64,000 nucleotides of DNA. Source: Glandiceps talaboti. Taxonomy: Eukaryota; Hemichordata; Enteropneusta; Spengelidae. The position numbers and the translations under genes were made by a program. The notes under the pieces were generated by a model. The model had not been told where the DNA came from and searched no databases. It saw only the letters and a program-made list of their open reading frames with translations. This document shows, one piece after another, positions 37,372 through 53,392 of the stretch. Numbering within the stretch: position 1 is the stretch's first letter; every line of letters starts with the position of its first letter. The DNA lies in NCBI RefSeq assembly GCF_964340395.1, contig NC_135550.1, forward strand, positions 7,161,601-7,225,600, given 5' to 3'.

Positions 37372-37495
37372 ATTGTATGTATGTATGTATGTATGTATGT
37401 ATGTATGTATGTATGTATGTATGTATGTATGTATGTATGTATGTATGTATGTATGTATGTATGTGTTGGTGGAGGTAGGTAGATAGGTAGGGTGC

Positions 37496-37573
<78 letters not shown>

Positions 37574-37585
37574 GTGTGTGTGTGT
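37372..37585. repeat. TGTA and CTGT microsatellites
   Basis: TGTA runs from about 37372 to 37463, then a 30-bp spacer with TAGGTAG, then CTGT/TGTG to about 37585. Confidence 0.95.
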
Positions 37586-39005
37586 CCGTCCGTGCCTGTA
37601 CCCAAGTGCACACTATTGCGAATGTCATGTAACATTTGCGTACTTACATCGCAATATCCAACTGTATAGGCCATAATGTAAACAGTTGCAAGTGTATTTC
37701 TATTGCATTGTGACTTTGTAAAGGTGAGACACTCGAAAGAAGTTTTGTATAGTTTGCGTCTGGATATGGATGCAGACAATGTAGTTTGGATCGTTTCCAT
37801 TACGAATTCTAAAATTGTAGATAATGCACGTCAGAGTAACAGACATTGGCAATTAACGCAGTATTTGCAATGTTCATTCAACGCTTCCTCTCTCTGTGAT
37901 TCATTTAACGATCTGTGTCTCTGCGACCAAGCACTCTCAAAAGATGTGAACTATATCAAATGATAATAGTCACGGTCCTTGGCTGAGTAATATTAGCTTT
38001 TGCAGTCTTCTCAAAGCTGCAGATCACGTTATGCTGACCAGATTAGTAGGCACCCCAACATCTCGGATCACACGGATCACTATACATGTATTTCCTGGTT
38101 GCATCGTATGACACGCATCAAACTGAGATACCAAAATCACGTGCATGTTTTATTCACTTCATTTGTTTGGTATCGCTGCCATGGTTGCTATGGTTACCAA
38201 TTTAGTAGCGAATCTGGAAAGGGAAAAGCGGATGAGTTGGCTATCATCAGACTGTGCAAAATAATGCTTTACTTTTACCAATAAAAGTATAATTTCATGA
38301 ACTGATGACACTGAACTCTCTCGTGGATAATGCAGATGAATATACTGTGACATGCGCCAAGATCAGTTTGAGGCTAAATTCGACAGACGTATAACGTTAT
38401 GTTTTATTCAGTGACCAATACACACATGCACATGAATCTCCCACTAATGGATGGAAGACCCCGTCTACTTCTATACATGTTGTGTAAAGTGTATTCTTAC
38501 ATAATTTATTCGGGTAAGAAATGAGAGAGGATGATTAGTGTTTTGCCATGCATGTCTGGATTTAAAGTCTATGTATGATCGCTGTCGATAGATAGTGTTA
38601 AATTACACAGTTCATCTCCAAACTTACTTAGACACGATAAGTCGATGTTGTCGACACGTAGTAATACGGGATTTGTCTCAGTCACATCAATTACACGTGT
38701 TCGTTGCACGTCACAGGTTCGTCATTCAGACCACTGGCTGAGTGAGACCATTTGTCAAACTTAAAAGTTATCACCATAGAAATCACCTTTGTGCATATGG
38801 GGAAATCGGATTTGAAATATGCGTAGGATCTGAGAATGAGATCAGGAAATAAAAAGATATGACATAATCGTGTTATCATGTTATGAGCGCCGAAGGTAAC
38901 TTCCTGCTCAGACTAAGCCGAGATGGAGAGTAATCCATGTAGTTTTCCGGAATATCGTGAATATTGTCTCCTTAGCACCATCGTATTAGTGAATGTATCG
39001 TTTAA
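37586..39005. other. Intergenic DNA
   Basis: Nothing recognisable on either strand. Confidence 0.5.
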
Positions 39006-39006
39006 G

Positions 39007-39058
39007 GTGCGTGTGTGTGTGTGTGTGTGTGGGGGGGGGGGTAATACCCCCCCCCCCC
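39007..39058. repeat. GT run followed by G11-TAATA-C12 hairpin
   Basis: A GT microsatellite leads into 11 G, the five bases TAATA, and 12 C. The G and C runs form a perfect inverted repeat. Confidence 0.9.
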
Positions 39059-42000
39059 TTAGCCGTGTCATATTACATTAAAACCAGTGTACTATTAGGA
39101 AGGAATCAATGTACGCTTTTCGAATAAAACCCCTTAGGTCCGTATTTAATGGCACGGCGGGGTTTTATCAAATATTCTACTGGCACTGTACACTACTATG
39201 AAACGACAGTGAGCTTACAAAAGCTGTCAGTGTAAACCTAAAGATATGTAACCATGACTAAGGGGCATACACCCAAAATGTAATATCATCGCTACTGGGG
39301 GAAAGGTTAATAGGTTGAATTTGAAAAGCAAGACAGTTCTAAAAGTGTGTGGGATTCTAGACATTTTTATAAAAGATTTGTCATGTCAAAGTGACAACAA
39401 TACGGCTAATGTTGGCATCAAAATATCGCCTGATGGTTGAAAGTACAGGTTACACACTTATTATTCGAACACCTGAGTCACGGATTACTCTGAAACTATC
39501 CCAGAGAATTGGCTATCTGGCTCAACGGTATTCTGGCGAACGCCATTTTCGAGCAAGATTGCCAACTGTCTGGGCTATTGGGATACCGGAAACACACTGC
39601 ATTTGTGCCATTGACAAACTTTAATACAGAAAAGAGAGTTGGAAAAAGGGAACAACACTGGTATATTGAAATAAATCACCTCCGTCTAACCAATTATGAT
39701 TTATACCTGGTCCAGCAATTAGCTGATAGAAGCTTTTCAATTAGTTTACTAACTGGGGGTTATCTTGTTCGGTCTAATATATATATATTTCATATAATAA
39801 ATTTGGGATATATGAAAAATAGCATGTCACGTGTAATTACTTGTAAATTGATGATAAACGTGGTAAAAATCGTATTGATCACCATGATGAAATGTGACAC
39901 AACTTAATTTGCTTCTAAGTGATTTCCCTATTAATGGTGGATTTATTAACAGTTTTTTGGTTTGTTCATTACAACTGAAACAGGCGTTATTACTTGAAAT
40001 TGACCTCCAGAAATCGACGTGTAAATTGCAAATATGTTTAACCCAATGTCGCTGTTCCCATTAAAATTTTAGATTAAATACATTATTCCATGATCGATAA
40101 TTATGAATAAACTTAGACTAAACCATTGACATAGTGTGTTGGAAGACATACTGTTTGAGTACGGCCTGTGTAATTGCACCTGTCAATCATTGCATGTTAA
40201 TGATATGCTAATTGACTTTCTGGGAAGACTGCATTTGCAGTGCAGTGGTCCTATGAAGTGAAATCACTTCTGATATGACGTAGATATTATAACATCTATT
40301 CAACAGATTACTGCCATTCTTTAGCGATATACTAGTCATATGGAACAATTATATCCATCTATCATTTTTCCTCGGTATCACGTAGTCTCCAAGGCCATCA
40401 CCATAAATCTTTCAAAGTATAATACTCTCGATAACAATACACGATGGGACCCTAATATAATTATAGCAGAGAATATCAAATTAAATCAACTCGACGATGT
40501 TTCTAGTTTTTTTTTCACTTTTGAATTTTTTATGACACCCCCCAAAAGATATATCGTAAGTGACCCTATAACCAACACTAAGATTTACCTTCAGTAAACA
40601 AGAAGCCTTTGGTATAGATCATTAAAAATGAAGGCCGAGGGACTGTATGAGTAATGCTTTTATCTATACATAGGATTACCAGTCAGGTAAGACTGTACAC
40701 GCTCTTCATTATGTGTCTTTATATATCGGCCTCTCAAGATGCTAGTGTAGTGGTAATCCGCCAGCAACCATTGTCAAAGTAGGAGATACTAAGAGACGTG
40801 CGTTTTTTACCCCGAGGCCGAACTCCCTTCTTGTATCACGACTAGAATAAGGCTAATATGTTTTTATGACGAAAGATATGCACACAAATATGAAATACAC
40901 CGGGGAAACGCCACAGTGTACTCCGCCACCCGGCGGGCAACCATTCATTTATTTCGAGTTAATTTTAGCAGAGTTCACATCCCATGGCATCGTACCGACA
41001 GTCTAAACTAATTGAAACTATGAATTGTAATGGTGATGTAAACGAGACCATTTTATGCCAAACAAATCACCTTCCTGCATTATTTTAATCAGGAGTTTTT
41101 GCGTCTACGTCGGACAAAATTTATTGCAACCTGCATATTGTGAATAAATGTGATGTGAAATGATCGCCCACGCACACAAACCGTCTTTACATCTGCTATC
41201 ATTATTTTCCATTTACCATTTTGTTTGGTAATAACTTATGAACACTTGACTGCAGTGGACTGCTTGATTTCCCTCGTTGCCATCTCGTTATCGTTGAATA
41301 TTTGGGGATATCGACCAAACAATGGAAGGCTAATTTCAGTGTTTATGTGAGGGAGATTGAAACGCACCTACGTTCAATATTGATGTACACGGTGCAGAGA
41401 TGGAATACACCTGGCGCTTGGCGAATAAAAGTCAATGCCTGAATAGCTGAAATTAGATCAGGGAATCGATTAAACTTTAATACCATACACCTCGAAAATA
41501 ACATGAAAGGTAATGTCACTGGGAATTTCAATCTTTTGACCTTTTTGTCCATTGATTTATCTGCAAAACTTATTCTCTTTTTGAAAACCTGTTCAGACCG
41601 CCTTGTAATCCTAACCACAAGTATTTAAAAGGGAAAATGTGTAAAGATATAAAGCGACCGCGGAGTCATGTGACTGCCCTCATTAAAAGTCAGAAAGTTA
41701 CACACGTGTATTCAGTTTCTAGAAATCTATATAATCTAAACTATTGCGTAGCTGATATCATTTACTACTATCAGCAAGAGCAGCTCACTTTAAGCCCCGG
41801 ATTAAACAAGAAATCCAACTAAATTCTTTTTTTTTTAAAAACTAATTATTTTTTGGACATGTTAGACAACTCGGGAGATAAACTCTATCTTGAAATTAGG
41901 ATATCATGGGAAGGTTTGATTCATACAAGATAACCTACGTCATGTACGACCTCTTGGTGATCGTTGTTTCTGACAAAAAGCTATCTTTCAGGACATATTT

Positions 42001-42210
42001 CTTAAAGCACAGATTTAAAGCCAGCCGAAGGAGGAGCGAGGGCTATCATTACATACTAGTCCACTGAATAGGTGTTGTATTAGGATGATGCCCAGATAGG
42101 CGCAACACTTTTACAATTACCAAAGGATGTACACTCTCTACTTTAAGAGCACATCATTTGACTGAACTGTTACTCTTTCGTTTTCCTTTTGTTTGAGGGA
42201 GCCTATAATC
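39059..42210. other. Intergenic DNA
   Basis: About 3 kb without a recognisable gene. Open frames at 39391-39907 and 41343-41618 show no family features. Confidence 0.5.
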
Positions 42211-42212
42211 GC

Positions 42213-42297
<85 letters not shown>
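42213..42297. repeat. TA dinucleotide microsatellite
   Basis: An uninterrupted TA run of about 83 bp. Confidence 0.95.
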
Positions 42298-42300
<3 letters not shown>

Positions 42301-44750
42301 CAACCCTTGTTGATTCCACTAGGTCGGTGAAATTGACACAACACTCCATCAATGAAATTCGACATTCTCTGAGTGTGAGAGTTCTTTACTAAACGCGATC
42401 ACACACACGGTAAATACATCAATTGGTTTCATCCATTTCAGCATGACATGTAATATTTCAAATCTCAGTGTATAAAGCATAAAATGCCCGATGATTAAGT
42501 GTGCTGTTACGTCAAGAGTCCGCCCAAATTGGGGGATCAATAAAACAATTTCCTCTTACAAACCGAGGCAAGATATCACCACCCACCTGTTAAGGTAGTC
42601 TCGATGGTTATCTATAAAGTTCAAAGTTCAAATAGTCATTCACTGTCCAATGTATGACAGTTTTAAACAGATAAAACATTTCCTATCATGTCAATCAAAG
42701 TCGATGGTTTCTATTGTACCTGTTCTTGCAAGTCATCATACAGACTCTCTCCTGTCCCTCTCTGTAATACCACTCCCTCGTCATTTCCGCTTCATTGTAG
42801 AAGGATTAGTTAGTGCTTGTAGAAAGACATTGACGGTCTGAACGATAAGAGGGTTCATCTCGTCTACGCATGTAGTCATTGATATTCATTTTAACGGATT
42901 AACTAAAGTTGGACTTACTGTAAGTTTCATTAAAACACAAATTGTCTTGGTTTGTTAAGAGTTTCGAAGTACATGTAACCTTAATTTGAACTGTTATGTC
43001 ATCATCAATCTAGAAGGAAAATTCATTCACAGGGCATCAAACTGTTTGTGAACGTTCCTGGAAGTGTCTATCCCAAGTCGCTTCAACTCTTTCTGGTGTT
43101 AGAAAGGAAAGGAGACTATTAATTCTAAAGGGGACGTCAAATTACGGCTGAAATAATACTTGGGTGTCTGATTCGACACGCTGGATTATCGTGAACATAA
43201 TTGTCAAGTCTCTAGGCTAAATTATTGCGGAGACGACCTGATACAAGTTCATACGAAATTGGACCCGAGTGCCTAGTTTAGATCTGATGTCACATATCAT
43301 CATTACAAAAAATTTAAATTCATGATGCGCCCACATGCATGTCTTGGCAGTATCATCTTGCAGTAAATGCAAATATCTACCAAATCTGCATTGTATTTAA
43401 GTCAATCTTTACACTGTCATGATGAAACTAGATCAATATAATCAACACCTTGCACACACATTGGATGTGCATTATTATTAATATCAGCAACCAGATCGCT
43501 TGCCAAGAGAAAATGTCGAGCACTCATCCATGTAGTCTGTTAATAGTCCGCCGGTCTTTTTAAGAAGTAAATGAGAAAACAGCTAATACTTATGGCGCTT
43601 TGACATTTGACAAACCAAGATGTTTACATATCCTTCCAAGAAAAGTCTAATATAATATGGCGTACTTATCGTTGTGTAAATTCATGGATTGCCGAGAGGA
43701 TGGCTCTAAAACTACTCTCCAGCTTACACTAGTGTGTACTCATCATCACTATTAGTGAATCTTATGAGAAAATAAGACTCCTAAACCAGGCACAAAAAAC
43801 ATCACATCTTTTCTGGTTAAATGCACAATGTAGGGAGAAATGTTCAATTACATTGCGTTTTAAGGACCCTTGCTGTAAATCCCACTAGTAAGTGTGCAAA
43901 AGAAAAAAGACAGAAAAAAAGAAGGATAATGTGGTAGTAGTGAAATTGAACCCTTATGGTCGTCAAAACCTAGTTGTGAACCAATGCGAAGTAGGACGCC
44001 AGTAAGGTCACCTTTATCGAAAAAAGTCCCGGAGTTATATTTGATATAGTTCATCTAGGACAACGAGGACTGAGAGTTCTGATGTCTGAGGTTTCACAAA
44101 ATAAAATAAAATGAACTGATCATGGTCAGTATATGCAAATCCGTTGAAATACGTTCAGAATGGTTCTCAAATGCTAACTCCCAACATATCCAGAGTTGAC
44201 CAGAGATGGAAGAAGGTAAAATAGAGAACGGGTTCGGCTGCTGGGAACGACACCTGCTGCTTCAGTGGTTAACCCCAACATTGTTGTGGTCTTATACCCT
44301 CTCTAGCTATTCAAACCACGATAGTAATAAGACCACACGTTTGTTTTGGGAGCTATTCTGTGGTGTAACCAAGATTTGAAATCTTCTTTATTTGATAACA
44401 TATCTAATCAAATACTAGTCTCAACACACTAACAAATGAATATATGTGTCCAGATGATTACGTCATACTAAATGCATATACTACAGATGTCAGTTTCACA
44501 GACTACAGACCGGACAGCGTAGTCTATGGGGATTTACATTAATAATGTCAGCCATTGACGGTAACTAGGTTTGGTGAACGGAGAGTGCCGTAAGTGACTT
44601 CCTGAATTGACGGATATTCTTATCTCCATATTAATAATTCAAAAAATAAAATAAAATAGAAAATCCTCTCCTCGGGCGAAGTGTATAACCCATATAAGAC
44701 TCAGGATAGATTTTAATAGTATAGTTTTGTAGAGATATTCCCTGGCTCCC
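42298..44750. other. Intergenic DNA
   Basis: No gene or repeat recognised. Confidence 0.5.
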
Positions 44751-44754
44751 ATAC

Positions 44755-46460
44755 ACGACCAAACTGAGGTTTACTATTTATCCATACATGACCAAGTTGA
44801 GGTTTATCATGGGTCCGGGCAGGATCCAATTGAGGTTTTATCACTGTCCCATACAGGACCCAATTGAGGTTTATCACTGTTCCATACAGGACCCATTTGA
44901 GGTTTATCACTGTCCCATACAGGACCCAATTGAGGTTTATCACTGTCCCATACAGGACCCAATTGAGGTTTATCACTGTCCCATACAGGACCCAATTGAG
45001 GTTTATCACTGTCCCATACAGGACCCAATTGAGGTTTATCACTGTCCCATACAGGACCCAATCGAGGTTTATCACTGTCCCATACAGGACCCAATCGAGG
45101 TTTATCACTGTCCCATACAGGACCCAATTGAGGTTTATCACTGTTCCATGCAGGACCCAATTGAGGTTTATGACTGTTCCATACAGGACCCAATTGAGGT
45201 TTATCACTGTCCCATACAGGACCCAATTGAGGTTTATCATTTTCCCATACAGGACCCAATTGAGGTCTATCATTGCCCCATACAGGACCCAATTGAGGTT
45301 TATCATGTTCCCATACAGGACCCAATTGAGGTTTATCATTGCCTCATACAGGACCCAATTGAGGTTTATCACTGTCTCATACAGGACCCAATTGAGGTTT
45401 ATCACTGTTCCATACAGGACCCAATTGAGGTTTATCATTTTCCCATACAGGACCCAATTGAGGTCTATCATTGCCCCATACAGGACCCAATTGAGGTTTA
45501 TCATGTTCCCATACAGGACCCAATTGAGGTTTATCATTTTCCCATACAGGACCCAATTGAGGTTTATCATGTTCCCATACAGGACCCAATTGAGGTTTAT
45601 CATTGCCTCATACAGGACCCAATTGAGGTTTATCACTGTCTCATACAGGACCCAATTGAGGTTTATCACTGTTCCATACAGGACCCAATTGAGGTTTATC
45701 ATTTTCCCATACAGGACCCAATTGAGGTCTATCATTGCCCCATACAGGACCCAATTGAGGTTTATCATGTTCCCATACAGGACCCAATTGAGGTTTATCA
45801 TTTTCCCATACAGGACCCAATTGAGGTTTATCATTTTCCCATACAGGACCCAATTGAGGTTTATCATTTTCCCATACAGGACCCAATTGAGGTCTATCAT
45901 TGCCCCATACAGGACCCAATAGAGGTTTATCATGTTCCCATACAGGACCCAATTGAGGTTTATCATTGCCTCATACAGGACCCAATTGAGGTTTATCACT
46001 GTCCCATACAGGACCCAATTGAGGTTTATCATTTTCCCATACAGGACCCAATTGAGGTTTATCATTTTCCCATACAGGACCCAATTGAGGTTTATCATTT
46101 TCCCATACAGGACCCAATTGAGGTTTATCATTTTCCCATACAGGACCCAATTGAGGTCTATCATTGCCCCATACAGGACCCAATTGAGGTTTATCATGTT
46201 CCCATACAGGACCCAATCGAGGTTTATCATTGCCTCATACAGGACCCAATTGAGGTTTATCACTGTCCCATACAGGACCCAATTGAGGTTTATCATCGTC
46301 CCATACTAGACCCTGGTGAGGTTTATAACAGTTCCATACAAGACTCCAGTGAGGTTTATTATCGTCCCATACTAGACCCTGGTGAGGTTTATAACAGTTC
46401 CATACAAGACCCCAGTGAGGTTTATCATCGTCCAATGGAAGATCCAAATGAAGTGTGATT
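44755..46460. repeat. 33-bp minisatellite, about 50 copies, higher-order structured
   Basis: The unit is CATACAGGACCCAATTGAGG followed by a 13-base part of the type TTTATCACTGTCC. Variation concentrates in the last bases (CACTGTCCC, CATTTTCCC, CATGTTCCC, CATTGCCTC, CATTGCCCC). Edge units are degenerate (44755-44850 and 46300-46460). Because 33 is a multiple of three and the unit lacks stops, long open frames occur on both strands (up to 556 codons), each repeating an 11-residue motif such as QDPIEVYHCPI. I read this as a non-coding minisatellite. Confidence 0.95.
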
Positions 46461-48923
<2,463 letters not shown>

Positions 48924-49135
48924 GAACATGTATAGAGCGCCTGTATCCAATACGAGGTAAAGTTCAGAGACGCTGTACACTAATATATTGAAAACTTTCG
49001 CGAATAAGTATGTTTTAAGGTTCTTTCTGAAGGCATTGACTGTGGGTGTCCGTCGAAGCTCCAGTGGCAATTGTTTCAACTTAAGACGCAGTGCGGCACG
49101 TGAGATAGAAATTTGAAGGAGTTATGATACCACAT
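48924..49135. mobile_element. Dispersed retroposon-like repeat, copy B
   Basis: Follows the AATC run with TGTATAGAGCGCCTGTATCC, AGACGCTGTACAC, TATGTTTTAAGGTTCTTTCT, GAAGGCATTGAC and CGAAGCTCCAGTGGC. These blocks have the same order as copy A at 32793-33300, so the microsatellite is probably the expanded tail of this element. Confidence 0.55.
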
Positions 49136-51310
49136 TATCTAAGGAATGTAATAACAGGGTTTACATTTGGCATCTGAGTAAACACGTGAAAACAAGACAT
49201 AAGCCAGAATAGCTATGCATCATACCAAAATGACGTTGAAAATGAACTGACACTGAATGCACTGATGTAGTATTGGACTTTCTCAGTTAAAGAAAACAAT
49301 CGAAATATTCCGTGATCAGCAAAGTTACGCAGTATCTATCATATTCTCTGCCACTGCGATGTTTTGCACTTGTGAATGCATACATACTATGTTCTTCATT
49401 GATGTCACAAATTTGGCGATTGGAAGATTTCAAATTTAGCATCTACCACCAATTCGAAACTTTTGTCAATGCATATTTCTAAATGTTCACAAACTTTAGA
49501 TAATTTGACTACTATACTGTGTATTGCAAATAAGTGTGCATCCTTTGGCGAGATAACTATGTATGTAATACTATAGACGCCGACGTCCCTTTCAGTACTG
49601 AACTACCGTTACAAAATCTGACAGTTTTCAGAAAGATGCCTGATCGGGTGCAAAAATTTCGAAAAGTATTGCAATAATCCTCGTACAATATATATGATCT
49701 AATTTGACAACCATTTTGATATTTTAAAAATAAGTTGCAAAAGAAATTAATAATTCTCAAGGTTCTAATTATTCTGTTGCATACCTTGTTTAATGATGAT
49801 TGACAATATAATTGTGCATGCTTTTGAATATGAAAATTGGAATATATCTTAATATCTTTGTGGTATTAGATGCATATGACAGTTAGTGGAGGAGATATTG
49901 ACAATTTCATGAAATTGGTCAAATTAGATATCTAAGTCCCATGCAATCTTATTAAGCCTCTATATGATGTATCTCGTAGTGTTAAAAATTTGATGAAATC
50001 ACGTCTTTACAGACCATTGATTGATAACAGCTCATATCAATTAGTTCTGCTATCCATAATCTACAATTGTGTTCAAGCATTGCAAGCTTCTCTGTTAACG
50101 CACAGATTCCAGTTCGACGTTTCTTTGGTGATACATGATACGATGCGAGGATTATGAATGCGATTTTCAGCTGCAGATTTGCATATGTGACTGAAATATA
50201 TACTTCGTCTACAATATCCAGCTTTGTGAAATAACTGACCTCGCCATGTATTAAAGGGAACTTTGCCCGACAACATTGCCAAAAGTTTTTTCGCTTCGAG
50301 CTTTAACAGTAAGTCTTCAGAATATTAACGAAACCCTCTCTTCTCGTCGACAATTTGCAACCAAGAAGAGAATTAGCCGTGAAAGCCAGGAAATAGCTGC
50401 AAGGAAAGGTTAAAAAGTAACCCTACCGTAATAGATTGAATCGACCATTCATTAATTAACAATGTCACTGATAGGTGTTCTGTGCTTTGTTGGATGATAT
50501 ATTTGCTTACTATCTTGTCAGTGACCTTATTACTAACTTATATCAAGATTGTCACCCTGGTGCATTCCCTTCAGGCACAATTAAGCTGTTTGCTAAAACA
50601 TCACCAGACCAACGGCTAAGAATTAGCACAGAAATTAAATGTCACACAGCAATGAAGATGTAGTTGGGGAAAATCATGTTAGAGTCCTATAACAACGTTA
50701 AAAACCAGCTATAGTGAGAGCAAGCCATTATAAAGGATATCCAACACACTTCTCTCATCCAATTTGTTATCACAAAGCTGTCAACAACAAGGTTAACCTT
50801 CTTTGAAATAGAGATATAATGTAGATCCCTAAGGAAACGTTTATTGGACTTGATAAATTATCTTACATCGTATGCATGCCAATTGACCCATTGAGCAGGT
50901 ACATGTAAAAAAAAACCCAGATAAAAATAAACATTAATATTTCAAGCCATGGAAATCAATTGTTGTCATGTATGTATATATATACACACAACATTGAAAT
51001 GTAATTTGATCAATTTTAATGTTCACTGGTTATCTAATAATAACCGTTATATTGTATTGAGACCACCGATGGTGAGTTATGAGGTCGAGCTCTAGCACGG
51101 AGAAGACACGGGGAGGGATTTGATCGTCAGGAAATCATTCGTTGGGAGATTAAACGCAATGTGTCAGAGTACATGTAATTACTTAGGAAACAATTCGACA
51201 CAAAAAGAATCCCAACTGTGAGGTGTTTGATACAGTTAATATTAAGGTTGGGGTGGTCGAGTTTTTTCGGATAGCTTGCTCGTAATCAACACATTCCACA
51301 TTACTGATTA
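49136..51310. other. Intergenic DNA
   Basis: No gene or repeat recognised. Confidence 0.5.
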
Positions 51311-51315
51311 AATAC

Positions 51316-51496
51316 TCACCTCAGCCATTGACCCAAGTCCACGGTTTAAGGGTTCAAAGACTTTTGTGTTTCGGTTTACGTAATCATAAAAAATGGGGAC
51401 CTGATAGGACGAGAGTGTTATCTGGTTGATTTCACCCTCCACGCTTAAAGGCATGTGTACTCTCCAGGGAGCCGGGGACGACTCGATAATTAACAA
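51316..51496 (-). CDS. Orphan candidate exon, unknown protein
   Basis: A minus-strand stretch open for about 60 codons ends at AG|GTGAGTATT, one of the best donor matches in the window, and could begin after GCCATTAG. The encoded peptide includes WRVHMPLSVEGEINQI and VPIFYDYVNRNTKVFEPLN. It has mixed codon content and looks more protein-like than the surrounding shadows. The acceptor has a poor pyrimidine tract and I find no partner exon, so this may be chance. No family recognised. Confidence 0.25.
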
Positions 51497-51539
51497 CTAA
51501 TGGCATGATGGCGTACATTTTAGAACCCCTACTGTAAAA

Positions 51540-51925
51540 CCGAGTGAATAGACATATTCTAGAATTCTCCACATGACAGGAAAGTGTTTAATAGCAGGAA
51601 ATCTGTATATTATGAAATGTATTGATTCTTGATTCTAGAACCCTATACCTTTCAGAATATGTACTCTATTCGCTTGATAAAATTACATATTATAGAACTT
51701 TCAATCTGATAAGGAAATTATATCCTGCAAACCCCCCCCCCCCCCAACAAAAAGAAAGGAAAGATTCTAGACCTGTCTAATATATAGCATTGATAGATAG
51801 ATAGTCACGTGATGGCAGGATAGCTTATTGACCTCCTCCCTCATGACAGATCATAAATATTCTAGAATTTCCTGCGATTCTAGAATTCAGTGTTCGATAT
51901 AATGTCTATATGCTAGAACTCTCAA
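51540..51925. repeat. Cluster of TTCTAGAA motifs (degenerate repeat)
   Basis: At least six ATTCTAGAA-like sites at irregular 25-80 bp spacing (about 51558, 51639, 51693, 51765, 51860, 51880, 51911), with C-rich and GATA runs between. Confidence 0.5.
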
Positions 51926-52895
51926 CTCAGATTCTTCCCATGATATGTAGGACGCAATGTAGACCCCAGTACGTGATAGTACGGATGCTATTTACTGCAA
52001 GTCTCTTTATATTATGGCGGAATGAATATGACTCAATTGAATTAGTAGCGAAAAGGGCTAAGAATATAACTGATCAAAGTAAGGCTCATAAATTGTAATA
52101 AAAAATATATTTGTCACCAACTTTTCCAACGAAAGTACGCTTTTAAAGGATTTACTGAATATCATATGTCATTTTGGATCTTGAATATTATCTTTAAACG
52201 GCGACAGTCGGCTATTGTACGTGAAAAGAAACCCTAGATGATACCGGTTGTCCATTAACACGGAGTAGTCGGCACTTCCAGGCCATGCTTGTCAGCTGAG
52301 GTTACGATTACACAGAATGATGTGTTTATATATTTGTTGAGTTATCGGTTATAGAGATATGGTCGATGGGGGAAAAACTTAGACATAATCATTCAATTGG
52401 TCAATCAATAATCAAAACAATTTAATATATGTACAATGTACATTAATGTATTATTTGTGTTTAGTTCGAATGATGAAACTGGATTAGGTTGTTGTTTTTT
52501 GTGTGTGGCTAGACCTCTGTAAGATGCAGGGATTCTTACGGTCATAAATGATAACTAAAGACGGCGTCGGTTTGAAGTAGAAGCCGTTCAACCCTTAAAA
52601 AGCCGTAAAACTGAAGTAGCTGTTATTGAACATTTGGGAAAGTTGTCTTGAAGGGAAAAAACGTTACTAAAATAGGCACTTAAAATGATGTGTACGTAAT
52701 TGCTTTAAAGTGCTCGCTTGTGTGTTTTAAGATTTATACAACACCATTAACGAGCATAAGATGTGAACACCGGGTAATATATAGCTGTGTATGTGTCTGT
52801 ACCAAGTCATAAAAATGATGACGTCAGCAAGTCTTTCCTCTAACCTCCTCGGGTATTCCTTAGTGTCGTTTTAGACGAAGGGGATATCGATATAT
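51926..52895. other. Intergenic DNA
   Basis: No gene or repeat recognised. A perfect TGACGTCA lies at 52819-52826. Confidence 0.5.
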
Positions 52896-52898
52896 CAG

Positions 52899-53001
52899 CT
52901 GTAAGGAAACGTTCACAGCAATAGATAGAGTAGATCTCTGTGAGGAAACGTTCACAGCACAGGGAGGGACACATCGCTGTGAGGAAACGTTTTCAACACT
53001 G
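52899..53001. repeat. Three-copy 39-bp tandem repeat
   Basis: Units begin CTGTGAGGAAACGTTCACAG at 52899, 52938 and 52977. Confidence 0.85.
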
Positions 53002-53280
53002 TCGAAGACTATGATGACCGAAGAATGTACACGTAGTGTGGAATACATTGGTATTTTTTTAGATCTGAATGCTTATCTGAGCATTTAGAATCAATAACAA
53101 TGCACGAGGGTTTACAATACAGACAAATGTTAAACGTAGGGAGAATGTTGGGAGGAGTCGATTTCAAAGTTCCACAGATATTGGTCATAATTACTTTACT
53201 AGTTGACGGCATCAGAAATATAAATATACCAGTACCAGTATGCAAGTCACACGCACCACACACATGTATTTGTAATTAAG

Positions 53281-53392
53281 TACTATCGTGCAAGATAGTA
53301 TGTCATGTCACGAGACATGTACCACGTGCAGAAATCATGTGTAATATAGTACACTATCTTGCAAGATGGCACGTTATGTCACGTGCACCACA
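53281..53392. repeat. Duplicated palindromic segment
   Basis: TATCGTGCAAGATAGTATGT and TATCTTGCAAGATGGCACGT each precede ATGTCACG, about 72 bp apart. Each contains a TATCNTGCAAGATA-type palindrome, and CACGTG motifs follow. Confidence 0.65.

Noticed and set aside
44713-46458. Open frames of 527 and 556 codons on opposite strands
   Set aside because: They follow automatically from a stop-free 33-bp tandem unit. Several frames on both strands are open at once, with no start context, splice or domain evidence.
44755-46460. CRISPR-like array of 33-bp repeats
   Set aside because: Units are contiguous without unique spacers, and the genome is animal with spliced genes.
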